Shown here: in pieces, positions 23,034-34,898 of the stretch
Layout of the letters: the number at the start of each line of letters is the position of its first letter
How positions within the stretch are numbered: the stretch's first letter is position 1
Assembly: GCF_002878395.1 (NCBI RefSeq)
Contig: NC_061115.1
Coordinates: 59,730,535 to 59,794,534, forward strand
Source of the DNA: Capsicum annuum
Taxonomy: Eukaryota > Streptophyta > Magnoliopsida > Solanales > Solanaceae
Direction of reading: 5' to 3'
Length of the DNA: 64,000 nt
The notes under the pieces: generated by a model
The model's input: only the letters and a program-made list of their open reading frames with translations
The model's database searches: none
What the model was told of the DNA's origin: nothing
Made by a program: the position numbers and the translations under genes

Positions 23034-25316
23034 TGACGCAACCCGAACCAAGCCCTCCTCATAATGGGCATCCCAAGACAAATCAAGACCGGGGACCGCC
23101 CCCTTAACCCAGCCAAACCACTGTATACAGCCTTGGATGAGCTGAATTTTTACCATATAATAAGATTTCATAATGCTCTCATGAAGACTCTTGTATAGGG
23201 TCACAATCATGTCCAAACAAACCGAGTCTAACCATACCCAACCAACCATCCATTCCATAACAAACCATTTAGAAAGTATAAAACATAATATGATAATCAA
23301 TCCCAAAATATAATAGGATGGAACAGTGAGAAATTATATCCGAGGATGCCATCCTCCATGTTTATTCTAATGCCAAGGACGACACTAATACCGATCTCGC
23401 CCATACCAACCCCCAGAAGTACCACAAAGCCACCATAAAAAGAATATAAATATTCGGTTGGGAGATGCCCCAAACCATGGACAAAACCAATATCTGGAAG
23501 GAAAGTAAAATATCTAATAATGTCCAACATGAAATGATGCCTTATGAAAGGATGGAAGCTCACCACTTCAGTCTAATAAGCTTTCCCCAAAAAAGTATTA
23601 TGTAGGAAAAGTCGAATGGTTGGTTCCTGCATAGCGTGAGTATACAACCACCAGTAGACGGCTTAGTGGGTGAACACTAGAATGAAACTTGGGATAAGGA
23701 TAAAGTAATGCCAGTTATCAAATCCAAGTGAAAACCATCCAATGCAAATAACCACACACACACACACATATATATATAAGTGCTCAAAAAAGGGGCCGGG
23801 TTTAGCATACCATTAAAACCTTTACCTAGGTTGTATAGCTTATCTGTCCTACCACCTACGGGCCATATGAGTTCATCCCCCCTACTGAAAGGGTCCCAGT
23901 GGATGTAGCTGCATGACCAAGCAATATCCCTAGGATATCTCTCCAATATAAACGTGAAACTCGCAGGTGACCATTAAAGACCCCTTATATAGAAAAATAT
24001 AAGTTTCCGATTTTGATCCCCCTGGGACCACCACCTTCCATGTCTTAGATCCACTCTTCACCATGAATGCCAAATTAAAACCATTAACAAATAATATAAT
24101 TATCAATTTATTAACCAAGGCGATTCTATAAACTAGTGGTATCGTCATACCACCATACTTGCAACCATTATCCATAGCCAAACCATTTAGATTAAGGGGG
24201 CATTCAAGTGCCTTATCATTAGCCATATTATACCTCTTGGGAGACTATCATATTCTCAACAAGCATAACTAATTACCCTTAAGCCTTTGTAATCCATTTA
24301 AAAACATTTAAGGTTTCATGCATAACTTGAAAATTGGCAATAGTTTCATTAAAATAAGTCAATGCAATGAACATATCTTTATAATCATTTTATCAAACAC
24401 CTTGGGGCATAATATAACCAAAACCAAATTTCATTTCCATGAAACCATTACCATGAAATTCATTTGCCAAAAACAACCGTTAATTTATAGAAAACATAAT
24501 TAAAACCATAGGAAATCATAACCAAGCATTTAACATCAAAACCCCCAAATCAATAGTTGAAAGCCATAATCATACAATAGAAAGCCCATTAAATCAACCA
24601 TGTAACCATGCCTTTAATTTAAATTACAATTAAGGAAGAGAATCATGCCTTAAACCAAGAATTAATTGAAAGAATTCACCAAGACAAGCCCCAAAGTAAT
24701 CCTTTAGTAAACCCTTGCTCTTTGTCCCAAAAGCTCATGAGAGAATTATGATATGTTTAGGTAGACTTTCTAAGTATTTAAGAATAAAATAATAGGGTAA
24801 ATAACCTCCTAAGTGTATTAGAAATCATGGGTCCTTATTAGGGTCAGTAGGGAAATGTCCTGAATACCCCAATTAAATCCTATAAAAACCCAAAACAGAG
24901 TCACGACTGACTCCCTAAGGAGTCGTAACCTACCTTACAGTTAATACCCACCCAATCATTACCAAGCCTCAACCATAGATCTGATACTGTCCAGTATATG
25001 ACTCATCCACACAAGTTGTAACCTCAGCATACGATCCATTCTTATGATCCGTATCCCTGGCATAATGCAACACTAGGAGGATCAAACTCTATCCACCTTA
25101 TTAGTAACCTATACATCTCCTGCCCAATCATATGACACTCATCCCTAAGTCGTGTCCGTTCCAGTGACCAAAACTACCCTACAAACTAACACTGGTCAGC
25201 TTACGATAGGACTTCACCACTCGTACCCCAACATACAACTCATAGCATGAGTCGTATTGATCCTGAAGAATAGGATTCCAGGAAATTTTCTAAGAGACCA
25301 AACTAGGGATGCTTCA
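23034..25316 (-). repeat. Tekay-2 3' LTR
   Basis: On the minus strand TGAAGCATCCC ... GGGTTGCGTCA. Aligns with 30231-32518. Contains a block of TACGAC/GTCGTA and ATACGATCC/GGATCGTA-like words (24900-25250). The short minus frame at 23019-23306 and its counterpart at 30171-30464 arise from LTR duplication and are not genes. Confidence 0.92.
23752..23778. repeat. (AC)n(AT)n microsatellite
   Basis: About 9 AC repeats followed by AT repeats. The other LTR has only a short CATACATATATATAT here (30951-30966), so the run expanded in one LTR or shrank in the other. Confidence 0.9.
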
Positions 25317-25334
25317 GTCCCCCCCCCCCCCCCC
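25317..25334 (-). other. Tekay-2 polypurine tract: 16 consecutive G
   Basis: Plus strand GT followed by 16 C (25319-25334). On the element's own strand this is a G16 run directly before the 3' LTR start TGAAGC, where Tekay-1 and Tekay-3 have AAGGGGGAGA. Likely an expanded polypurine tract; copy number may be a sequencing or assembly estimate. Confidence 0.75.
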
Positions 25335-25494
25335 AATAGGAACATTTATCCCCGAATGATGGATATGGTAGGGGTAACCACACACAGAGTCATTTGCATT
25401 ATGAAACATCAATCTCACCTTTTGTTGTCTCTACTCTTACCCTTACAAAATGGAAAATAAAGATGCATGAGATGCAACTCTTTCTTTAACAAAC

Positions 25495-28400
25495 TCAAAA
25501 AATAAATATGTATTCAAGAATCTTTTGCACGAATATCATGACAGAAAACAAGAGTGGATACTTGGAATTTATGTCCTCTACTTCCTATGTGGACTCTTCC
25601 ACCTTATGGTTTTTCCATAGAACCTTAACCAAACCCACATCCTTGGTCTGGAACCGATGAACCTGTCTATCCAATATTTTAATCGGGATCTCTTCATCAG
25701 ACATAGAACACGAGATATCCAACCCCTTCAAAGAAACAATTAAAGACCGATCACCAACGCACTTTCTCAACATTGAAACATGGAATACTAGATGAACCAA
25801 ACTCAAGATAGATGGCAACTTTAACTTTTATACAACATTTCTCACTTTCCGCAAAATCTCATAAAGGCCAATGTACCAAGGACTGAGCTTTCCCTTTTTG
25901 CCTAATTGTATGACACCATTTATAGGACATACCTTAAGGAAAACTGTATCCCGAACTACAAACTCTAAATATCTATTACTAACATCCACATAGGACTTTT
26001 GACGACTATGGGAATCCTTGACCCTATCTCGAATCACCTTCACCTTTTCCATAGCTTGATGAACCAAATCTGGATCAATCAAATCAGCCTCGCCGAGTTC
26101 AAACTCACCTTAGTCCCCAACCCTTTCTTAAAAGACTGCCAGAAGCCGAACATAAACTGCGTATCGCAATCAAAAGTAATCAAAATAGGCACCCCATGCA
26201 GTTTCACAATCTCTTGAAGATAAAAATTCACATAATGCTTCACCGAAAAGTTAGTCAGCACAGGGAAGAAATATGCAGACTTTGTCATCCTATTCACGAT
26301 GACCCAAACTGAATCAAATTGGTTTCTAGACCAAGAAAGACCGGTAATAAAATCCATATTAATCTCCTACCACATCCACTCAAGAAACTTAATTTCTTTA
26401 TACAACCCACCAGGCCTCTTGTACTCAACCTTTACTTTTTGATACACTATGCATTTGGACACAAAATCAACCATATCCCTCTTCATTCCACTCCATCAAT
26501 AGATATCCTTGAGATCATGGAACATCTTAGTTGAACTAGGATGAACAACATAGCGCAACTCATGCACCTAATCCAAGAACCATTGCCGCAAACCATCTAC
26601 ATCAGGAACACATAACCTCCCTTGGTACCAAAAAGTACCATCACCGCTAATCTCAAAATCCACCACAATTTTCCCACCAAGGCTACCCTTAATTTTCATC
26701 AAGGTAGAATCCAATACTTGTTTCTCTTTAATCTCTGCACCAATATCCGATCTAACAACTTTCTGCACTATCACACCACCATCCTTATAGTCTAAGAGAT
26801 GAACCCCAAGATTTGCAAAATGGTGAATATACTTCGTCAATTCTTGCTTCCCTTCTTCCACATAAGCCAAAAAACCCATGGACAACCTGCTAAGAGCATC
26901 AACAACCACGTTAGCTTTACCTGGATAGTAGTAAAGCCTCATATCATAGTCCTTGAAAATCTCAAGCCATCTCTTCCATCTGAGATAAAGCTCTTTTTGT
27001 GAGAACACATACTATAAACTCTTGTGATAAAAAATATATCCACGTGAACACAATACAAATAATGCCACCATATTTTCAAAGCAAATACAATGGCTAACAA
27101 CTCCAAATCATGAGTAGGGTAGTTCCTCTCATGCACCTTTAACTTCTTGGAGGTATAGGCTATCACATTCCCATGCTACATATACACATAATGAAGACCA
27201 ACCTGATATGCATCACTATAAACCACAAACCCATCATTGCCTTCCGGTAAGATCAAGACTAAAGCCGAAGTCAACTTATCCATAAGCTTCTCAAAACTCC
27301 CCTTACATGCATCCGACCAAGAAACTTAACCTTCTTCGGAGTAAACTTAGTGAAAGTAGCAGCTATCAACCAAAAACTCTCCATAAACTACCTATAATAC
27401 CCGGCTTAACCCAAGAAGCTAAGAATTTCGGACGGAGTCGTAGGTGTAGTCCACTTCTTTACCAAATCTACCTTTTACGGATCCACCATGATCCCTACAC
27501 TATAAATGATAAGATCTAAGAAAGTCATAGAATTTAACCAAAACTCGCAATTAGCAAACTTAGAAAACAATAGTTGTTCCTTTAAGGTTAGCAACACCAC
27601 ACGGAGGTGATTGGCATAATCTACCTCACTCATCGAATAAACCAGAATATCATTAATAAACACAATGAGGAAGAGGTCCAAATACTGCCGAAACACCCTT
27701 TTCATCAAATCCATAAATGCTACCGGGGCATTTATCAATCCTAATGACATCACCAAAAGCTCATAATGCCCATACCGAGTGTAAAAAGTCATCTTAGGGA
27801 TATCTACCTCCCTAATCTTCTACTTATGGGACCTAAACCAAAGATCTATCTTGGAAAAGTACATGGCAGCTTACAACTGGTTAAACAGATCATCTATTTG
27901 AGGAAGAGGATATTTGTTCTTAGCCTTTACCTGATTTGATTGTCTGTAGTCGATACTCACACAAAGAGAACCATCCTTCTTGCGCACGAACAAAACCAGT
28001 TCACCCCATGGAGAAATACTAGGAAGAATAAAGCCTTTGTTTAAAAGATCCTTAATTTGTTTCTTGAGTTCCCTTAACTCAGTCGGAGCCATTCTATACA
28101 GAGGAATAGAAATTGGACGAGTGTTCAGATGCAAATAAATACCAAACTCTATTTCTCCATCTAGAGGAACACCTTGAAAATCATCTGGAAAGACCTTTAG
28201 AAACTCATTAACAACCGTAACTGACTGCAATGAAGGACATTTCAAGTTAGAATCTTTAACCTGGACCAATTCATAAAGAAAACCCTTAGATATTAACCTC
28301 CGAGATCTAAGATAAGAAAAAACTTCCCCCTTGGTGCTAAGGAACAACCTTCATATTTTATTTTGGCTTACCTAGGAACCTAAAGATGACCCTACAGATT

Positions 28401-28870
28401 CGACAATCCAAATTTGTATAACGAGAATGCAACTAATCCATGCCAAAGATTACATCAAAATCTACTATACCTAACTCAAAAAGATCCATCAAAGTCTGTC
28501 AACCACTCACAAATACCACACCCCCTATAAAACCGCCAGTAATGACTAGATCTCCTACTAGGGTAGAAATAAAAAATGGATCCAAAATAATCTCTGAATC
28601 AAAACCGTAAGACACAACTATATAATGAGTCACGTGGGAAAGGGTAGAACCCAGATCAAGTAAATAATATAAGTCATGAGAAAAAAGTTGTAAAGTACAA
28701 GTAACAATATCAGGCGATACCTTGGATTCCTAATGAGACGCCAAAGCATGCAACCTTTTTTGACCAATAATCAAACCAGGAGAAGTAACATAAAAAACTT
28801 TCACACAATCAAGAGTAGGAACAAAATATGAAGCCACCAGAATCTTATTCACCCTGGTAGCAGCCTTGTT
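25495..28870 (-). pseudogene. pol: Tekay-2 pol remnant: protease, RT, RNase H, integrase, chromodomain
   Basis: Protease near 28650 has the catalytic triplet as Asp-Leu-Gly. RT (27475-28347) keeps SISPWGE and KKDGSL; its active site reads FIND, with Asn at 27652-27654 in place of the first Asp of FIDD. RNase H (26568-27166) keeps [14 protein letters not shown] and VVVDALSRLS but is frameshifted between. Integrase (26079-26357) has MDFITGLSWSRNQFDS and a changed second site (TFDCDTQF). About 75 codons, including the catalytic Glu, are missing at about 26090, where GLGTKVSLN joins directly to ADLIDPDLVHQ. GPF-like module 25585-25940, chromodomain words EEIPIKILDRQV. Stop at 25495-25497. Confidence 0.9.
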
Positions 28871-30019
28871 ATACAGACAATCCTTAAGATGATGGCCTAC
28901 TTGGCCACAATTGAAGCACTTATACCTTCCCTCATCACAGAATCCATGATAAGGACCACTATAAAACCAATAAAGAGGACTTGAAGAAATAGACTGACCT
29001 CTGCTTGCCTGAGACTAGGATCCCTACACCCAAGAATTATCACAATTATGATTATGCTTGTCACTCGACTGCTAGGGGTAAGGAGCACTGATAGTAGAGA
29101 AGGAACTAGAACTCCCACACTTTTTTTCTACCACTTCCCACCATCTTGATAACCCTGAGACTAGGCACATCCCTGAATAAAAAAATACCCCACTTACCCT
29201 GCCAGTCTCCATATTCTGCCTGCCTTCTCTTCTCATCCTTAACCTATTGCATATGTATAGTCAGCCTCGTCATGTCCATATCCTTCATGAGCAAAATAGT
29301 CTTGCTCTCCAGAATCAGATCTTTGTTCATATCAAAAGTGAACTTCTTTATTCTTGACCTCGTATTAGCCACCAATCAGGAGCATACCTCAAAAACTGAT
29401 AGAACTTCAAAGCATACTCCTTCATAGACATTCTCCCTTTCCTGAGGTTCACAAACTCCTCCATCTTAGCTTTTCTAAACTCTTAAAGAAATTACTAATC
29501 CATGAAGCCATTAGAAAAGGCCTCCCATAAACCATCCTCTTCTACATCACCCTTATCTCTATCCCACTTTTTTATACCATATATAACAAACCTCTTTAAG
29601 TTGATAAGCCGTAAAGTTTACTCCTTCCATATTAGTATCCCTCATTACCTGAAAGATCTTCTCCATCTCATCAAGAAAGCCCTATGGTCTTCCTCTACCT
29701 TTACTCCCATAAAAGTTGGAGGACCCATCTTTATAAACTGTCCAAGCCTATCGGCCTCAGTAGACACAATGCTAGCCGTACCTTACTCGACCTGAGCAGC
29801 AACCAATTGGGCAATAATATGCATAGACTTACAAAACTTTGTATTTATTACATTGCCATAAAGGACATGAGGAGAAGTGGGAGAAATAGGAGAAACTCAA
29901 GTACAACTAGGAATAGGACTATGAGATCGAAGATAAACCCCAAGAGTAGAACCTGCTCCCTCAGCATTACTTCCAGATGGGGTAGAAGAATTTTCTTATG
30001 TTTCAAATCTAGGAGGCAT
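28871..30019 (-). pseudogene. gag: Tekay-2 gag remnant
   Basis: ATG at 30019 (MPPRFET), about 200 bp after the primer site. Then words such as FMGVKVEEDHRAF and, one frame over, EMEKIFQVMRDT, which are typical of the capsid of this gag family. The CCHC knuckle CFNCGQVGHHLKDC is intact at 28877-28918. Stops near the start (fourth-codon region) and frameshifts near 29670 make it dead. Open stretches in other frames here (for example 29684-30199 on the plus strand) are shadows. Confidence 0.85.
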
Positions 30020-30216
30020 GATCTAAAAGATAAAAAAACAATGATTAGAGGAGATTCCAAGAGTGAGAAGTCAAGATTTAGGAAAAAATACCAAGAACGT
30101 GAAACATTCCTAAGTATCTTGCAGACTCTCTCTTATGATTGTGGCATGCTATATACCCCTAAAAGTGACTCTACTCGACACGGCTTTGTAGAATCCTAAT
30201 TGACCATGATCCAAGT

Positions 30217-30228
30217 CTTTGATACCAA
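30217..30228 (-). other. Tekay-2 primer binding site (tRNA-iMet type)
   Basis: Minus strand TTGGTATCAAAG, two bases inside the 5' LTR end (GGTTTGCGTCA). One change (A for G) from the standard TGGTATCAGAG. Confidence 0.88.
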
Positions 30229-30230
30229 CT

Positions 30231-32518
30231 TGACGCAAACCGAATTGGGGCCTTATCGTAATGGGCATCCCATGTCCAACCAGGATCGAGGAACACCACC
30301 TTAACCCAACCCAAAAACCATATACAATCTTGGATGAGCTGAATATTAAGCATATAACATGATTTCATAATGCTCTCATGAAGAATCTGGATAGGGTCAC
30401 AATCATGATCGAACCAACCAAGTCTAACCATACCAAACCAACCATCGATTCCATTCAAAACCATTTTTAAAGTATCAAACTTAATATGACTATCAAACCC
30501 ATAATATAATATGATGGAACAGGGATAAATTATGTCCGATGATACTAACCTCCCAGCTTATTCTAATCCTAAGGCCGACACCAATACTAATTCTGCCCAT
30601 ACCAACCCCCAAAAGTACGACAAAGTCACTATCCAAAAGAATACAAATATCTAGTAGGGACATGCCCCCAACCATGGCCAAAACTAATATCTGGAAGGAG
30701 AGTAAAATGTATAAGAATGTCCAACATGAAAAAATGCCTTTTGAAAGGATAGAAGCTCACCAATTCAGTCCAATAAGCTATCTCTGAATCAAGTACTATG
30801 AAGCAGGAGTTGAATGGCCGGTTCTTGCATAAAGTGGGTATACATTTGCAAGTAGATGGGTTAGTAAGTGAACTCTAGCATGAAACTTGGGATAAGTATA
30901 AAGAAATGCTAGTTATCAAATCTAAGAGAAAACCATCCTATGCAAACAACCATACATATATATATTTAAGTGTTGGGAAAAGGGACTGGGTTTAGCATGC
31001 CATTAAAACATTTACCTGGGTTGTGTAGCTTAGTCGTCCTACCAACCATAGGATATATGGGTTCAGCTCATCCTACTAAAAGGGTCCTAGTACATGTAGC
31101 CGTCAAACCATGCAATAACCCTGGGATGACTAGTAAACCCTCTAATATAAATGTGACATCCGTATGTGGCTATCAAAGACTCCTCATATCAGCAAATATG
31201 AGTTTCCAATTTTGATCCCCCCAGGACCACCATCTTCCATGGCTTAGCTTACACTCTGCACAATTAATGCCTAATTAAAACCATTAACAAATAATCCAAT
31301 TATTCATTTATTAACCAAGGCTATTCAATAAACTAGTGGTATCGCCATACCACCATACTTGTAAGTATTATCCATAGCCAAACAATTTAGATTAAGGGGA
31401 CATTCAAGTGCCCTATCATTAGCTATATTAAACCTTTTGGGAGACTTCCATTTTCCACAAAAGAGTTACCAGTTATCCTTAAGACTTTGTAAACCATTTA
31501 AAATCATTAAATGTTTCATGCATAAGTCGAAAAAAGCAAGAGTTCCTTTAAAATAAGTCATGCAATGAACATATCTTTATATACATTTTATCAAACACCT
31601 TAGGGGCATCATATAACCTAAAACAAATTCCATAACCATTAAACAATTAACATGCAATTAAATTGTATAAAACCACCATTAATTCATAGAAAACATAATC
31701 AAAATGATAGGAAATTATAGCCAAGCATTTAATATTGAAACCCCTAAATCAATAGTTAAAAGCGATAATCGTGTAACAGAAGAACTATGAAATCAACCAT
31801 GTAACCATGCCTTTAATTAAAATTACAATTATGGAAGAGAATTATGCATTAAACCAAGAAGATTGATGGAAATAATTCACTAAGATAAGCCCAAAAGTAA
31901 TTCCTTAGTTGAAACCCTAGCTCTTTGTCCTAAAAGCTCTTGAGAGAATTATGATATATTTCGGGAGAGTTTCTAAGTGCATAAGAATGTAATAATTGGG
32001 TAAATAACCTACTAGTGTATTAGAAGTTATTGGTCCTTATTAGGGTATATAGGGAAATGTCTAGAATACCCCCACTTAAATCCCATAAAAACCCAACACA
32101 TGATCACTACTGACCACCTTTTGAGTCATAAACTCCTTAATGGTTGATACCCACCCGATCATAACCAAGCCTAAAATATGGATCAAATACTTTCAAGTAT
32201 ATAAATTATCCACCCAAGTCATAACCTCAACATACGATTCATACCCATGTTTCATATCTCTAGTAGATGCAACACCAGGAGGATCAAACACTATCTACCT
32301 TACGAGTCACCTATACAACTCGTACCCAATCATACTACACTCACCCCTAAGTCATATCCATTCCAATGAAATAACCCATCTTACCAACTAACATTGGTCA
32401 GCTTACGACAGAACCTCACCACTCCTACCACAGCATACAACTCGTACCATAAGTGATATTGTGTCCGAAGAATGGGATTCCAAGAAATTTTCTAAGGGTC
32501 CAAACCTGGGATGCTTTA
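30231..32518 (-). repeat. Tekay-2 5' LTR
   Basis: Minus strand TAAAGCATCCC ... GGTTTGCGTCA; the first dinucleotide is TA rather than TG, a likely point change. Full-length partner of 23034-25316. Confidence 0.92.
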
Positions 32519-32916
32519 GGTGTTTTATTGACAAATTGACACTAAAATCTCTAGATCTAGCCTAGAAATGACTTCTAGATAAATTTGAACAATTATCAAA
32601 TACTCATGCATGAACCCACACCTAGTAAGGCATAACCTCAGGTATCATAAACATTTGATTAATCTCTAATTATTTCTAGTTTTTAAATAGTATTTTGAAT
32701 ATAAAAAATTGTTAAATTTGAAATCATTCAACCAAACCCACCATTTTTACTTTCATGTTTATTTACTATGCACTATAGGTCAACTCTCTGTTGACTTTTA
32801 ATGGTCTTAAATATTTAAATTATTTTTTATACTCCCTGTGGATTTGACCCAAACCTCTATTTTGTTACTATATTGATTAGGATCGCTCAGATATGAAGGG
32901 TGTAATATAAGCATCA
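32519..32916 (+). repeat. Athila 5' LTR, second part
   Basis: Resumes after Tekay-2 and matches 56201-56597: GACACTAAAAT, CATGAACCCACACC, AGTAAGGCATAAC, and TGTCAACTC/GGTCAACTC. Ends GCATCA at 32916. Together with 21157-23033 and minus the hAT-like insertion this gives about 1.28 kb, close to the 1358 bp 3' LTR. Confidence 0.85.
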
Positions 32917-32925
32917 TTAAAATTT

Positions 32926-32943
32926 TGGCGCCTTTGTTGGGAA
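32926..32943 (+). other. Athila primer binding site
   Basis: TGGCGCCTTTGTTGGGAA, a decayed form of the TGGCGCCGTTGCCGGGGA primer site usual for Athila/Tat elements (established knowledge), 9 bp after the LTR end. It sets the orientation of the element. Confidence 0.85.
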
Positions 32944-33049
32944 ATGAAACATAGTTTTCATTCTTGTAGTGTTTTAGTCACTTTGGATTTGTTATAGTAT
33001 GTGTTTTACTTTATTTGTTGTTTTTGTTCTTTCATAGGTGAGGATAATA

Positions 33050-33545
33050 GTATACATAATAGTATGAATAAACATAATAATAGTACCAACACTTATGATG
33101 TGCACCTCGAGGATGAGGATCGCCTCTAAGAGGCAGTTTGAGCTAGTGCTATTCGTATTCCACTGGCAAAATAAAATGTAGTGTTTTATGTCGCTAGCAT
33201 GATGCTTCATTTAAATCTAATAAAAATGATAATTTGGGGGTCAATCCCATGAGGATGCCAATCTAAACTTAAGAATTTCAATGATATGTGTCTTTCGGTT
33301 GATATTGTCCACATTTATCACGAATCAATCTATTTGCATCTTTTTCCATTCTCATCGATGAGAGAAGCATTCTTATAGTTGTTTTTTTTCTGTGGGATCA
33401 ATCACTACATGGGTTGATATCATAGAAGCATTCTTGGATAGGAATTTTCCTCCTTCTCGAATGTTGCTACTAAGGGATAAAATTATTATTTTTTTCCAAC
33501 TTATGGTGAACCATTATTGGAACCCTTAGGGGTTGTATCATACAT
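33050..33545 (+). pseudogene. gag: Athila gag remnant (N-terminal part)
   Basis: In broken frames the sequence shows ESIYLHLFPFSS, SITTWVDI and AFLDRNFPPSR, words of the Athila gag capsid. It then ends abruptly where the copia-like piece begins, so the nucleocapsid part is missing. Several stops and shifts. Confidence rests on the order and spacing of three conserved words. Confidence 0.65.
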
Positions 33546-34295
33546 TGATGGACCAAGTCCCCCAAAGTCAATCAAAAATGATAGAATAGTAAAGAAACTG
33601 TAACACGCTGGAAAATTAAAGGCAGTGCAGGAAGGTAAAATTACTAGATTGTTACGTGGAAACCCAGGAAAGGATAAACTAAAACTTGCCCTCACAAGCA
33701 CCTCAAGAAATCCACTATAATCAAATTCTTGATTATAGTCTAGATTTTAGCCTAAATCTAGGCTTCTTTCGCTAGTAGCAATACTACTACAAGCTCATCT
33801 TGGTAACTCTACGAGGACTCTCTCTACTAATTAACTCTAATCAGTCTCAAACATAGGCAACTCTACATAAGAACATCACTAAATAAATGATAACATTACT
33901 CTTATATCATGAGTAGTTCAGCTACAAATAAGTACTCATTCAAGAATAATTTCAATTTAAGCTTACATAAATAGCTAAGAACTAAAGCAGTGTTGAAATG
34001 GGGTATTTGTTGCCTCAAACTTTTTCCAATTTCCAAAAACTATTTGATGAAGAGGCCTCATTTTATTTTTACATACGGGTGATGATTAGGGCTAAAATAT
34101 CATTTGACCAACTATCCTAATCAGTACAAAATAACACCTGTAAGTTTGTTACACAACAGGAAAAAACTATATAGATAACGTGTGCCAGCTGTACTGTACC
34201 TTGCACATCTAGGGACCTGGTCCCTTGCAGTTAACTATTCCTCATCAAAACTGCATATAGCAATTTTCATCCTTTTGGATGATCACAAACCAACA
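33546..34295 (-). repeat. Probable copia LTR
   Basis: 750 bp with TGTTGG start and CCATCA end. Includes GGGTTTCCACGTAAC and GAGAGTCCTCGTAGAG. No second LTR is present, so boundaries rest on termini alone. Confidence 0.5.
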
Positions 34296-34325
34296 TTATA
34301 GATTTGAGTATCAATGAATATTTAT

Positions 34326-34533
34326 CATATTTAATCAGTGTGATTATCGCCCGAAGATAAATATTGCCCCTATCATCATACTTTTCTTATCTTCATGACA
34401 CACAGTAACCTGGTCCCTTGTTGTCACATCATATTTAATCAGTGTGATTACTGCCCGAAGATAAATATTGCCCCTATCATCATACTTTTCTTATCACCAT
34501 GAAACACAGTGACCTGGTCCCTTGTTGTCATTT
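34326..34533. repeat. 104-bp tandem duplication with GGGACCAGGT box
   Basis: Two units (34326-34429 and 34430-34533) differ at only a few positions. On the element strand each holds GACAACAAGGGACCAGGT. This is the 3' UTR upstream of the LTR, where Sireviruses carry repeated polypurine-like tracts (established knowledge). Confidence 0.9.
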
Positions 34534-34898
34534 GTAGCAAAAACTTCTTATTTTCTTTACCCTGTCTCTGTACCTTATTATTCACTTAGCACATGACTTT
34601 GTTTCCCTTACCAAAGTTCTTTACCTTTTTTTAATCAATATTAAGCATATCACATACTTCCCCCTATCAACACGCAATTCAAATCTACAACTCAGTTCAC
34701 CTGGTGCTTGGTCCCTATTAGATGCACTCAGTCTTACCCTTTTTGGCATCGTTGAAAAAAATTAATAGTAAACTAACAGTAAAGATACTATAGATTAGTT
34801 AACTCATGGACACACACTAACATATAGAATAGCTTTAAAGTAAATAAAACAAATAAAGATTAAGTTATGATTAATCAGATAAGTACCAATACAATATA

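Larger units (their letters stand above)
23034..32518 (-). mobile_element. Tekay-2: minus-strand Ty3/gypsy chromodomain element inserted in the Athila 5' LTR
   Basis: LTRs at 23034-25316 (3' in its own sense) and 30231-32518 (5'), 2283 and 2288 bp. Primer site at 30217-30228, gag from 30019 downward, pol to 25495, C-tract as polypurine tract at 25317-25334. Flanked by TGTGT (23029-23033) and GGTGT (32519-32523), a 4-of-5 target duplication; the paralogous empty site in the Athila 3' LTR reads AGTGT (56196-56200). Gag and pol are full of stops and frameshifts. Clade from the pol words and chromodomain. Confidence 0.92.

Noticed and set aside
23019..23306. Gene conserved with 30171-30464 on the minus strand
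   Set aside because: The two are the same segment of the two Tekay-2 LTRs; similarity comes from LTR duplication.
29684..30199. 171-codon plus-strand ORF
   Set aside because: Antisense shadow of the Tekay-2 gag; Ser/Arg-rich because of the complementary coding strand.
34326..34533. CRISPR-like repeat or satellite
   Set aside because: Only two units, no regular spacers, plant repeat context; a simple tandem duplication.
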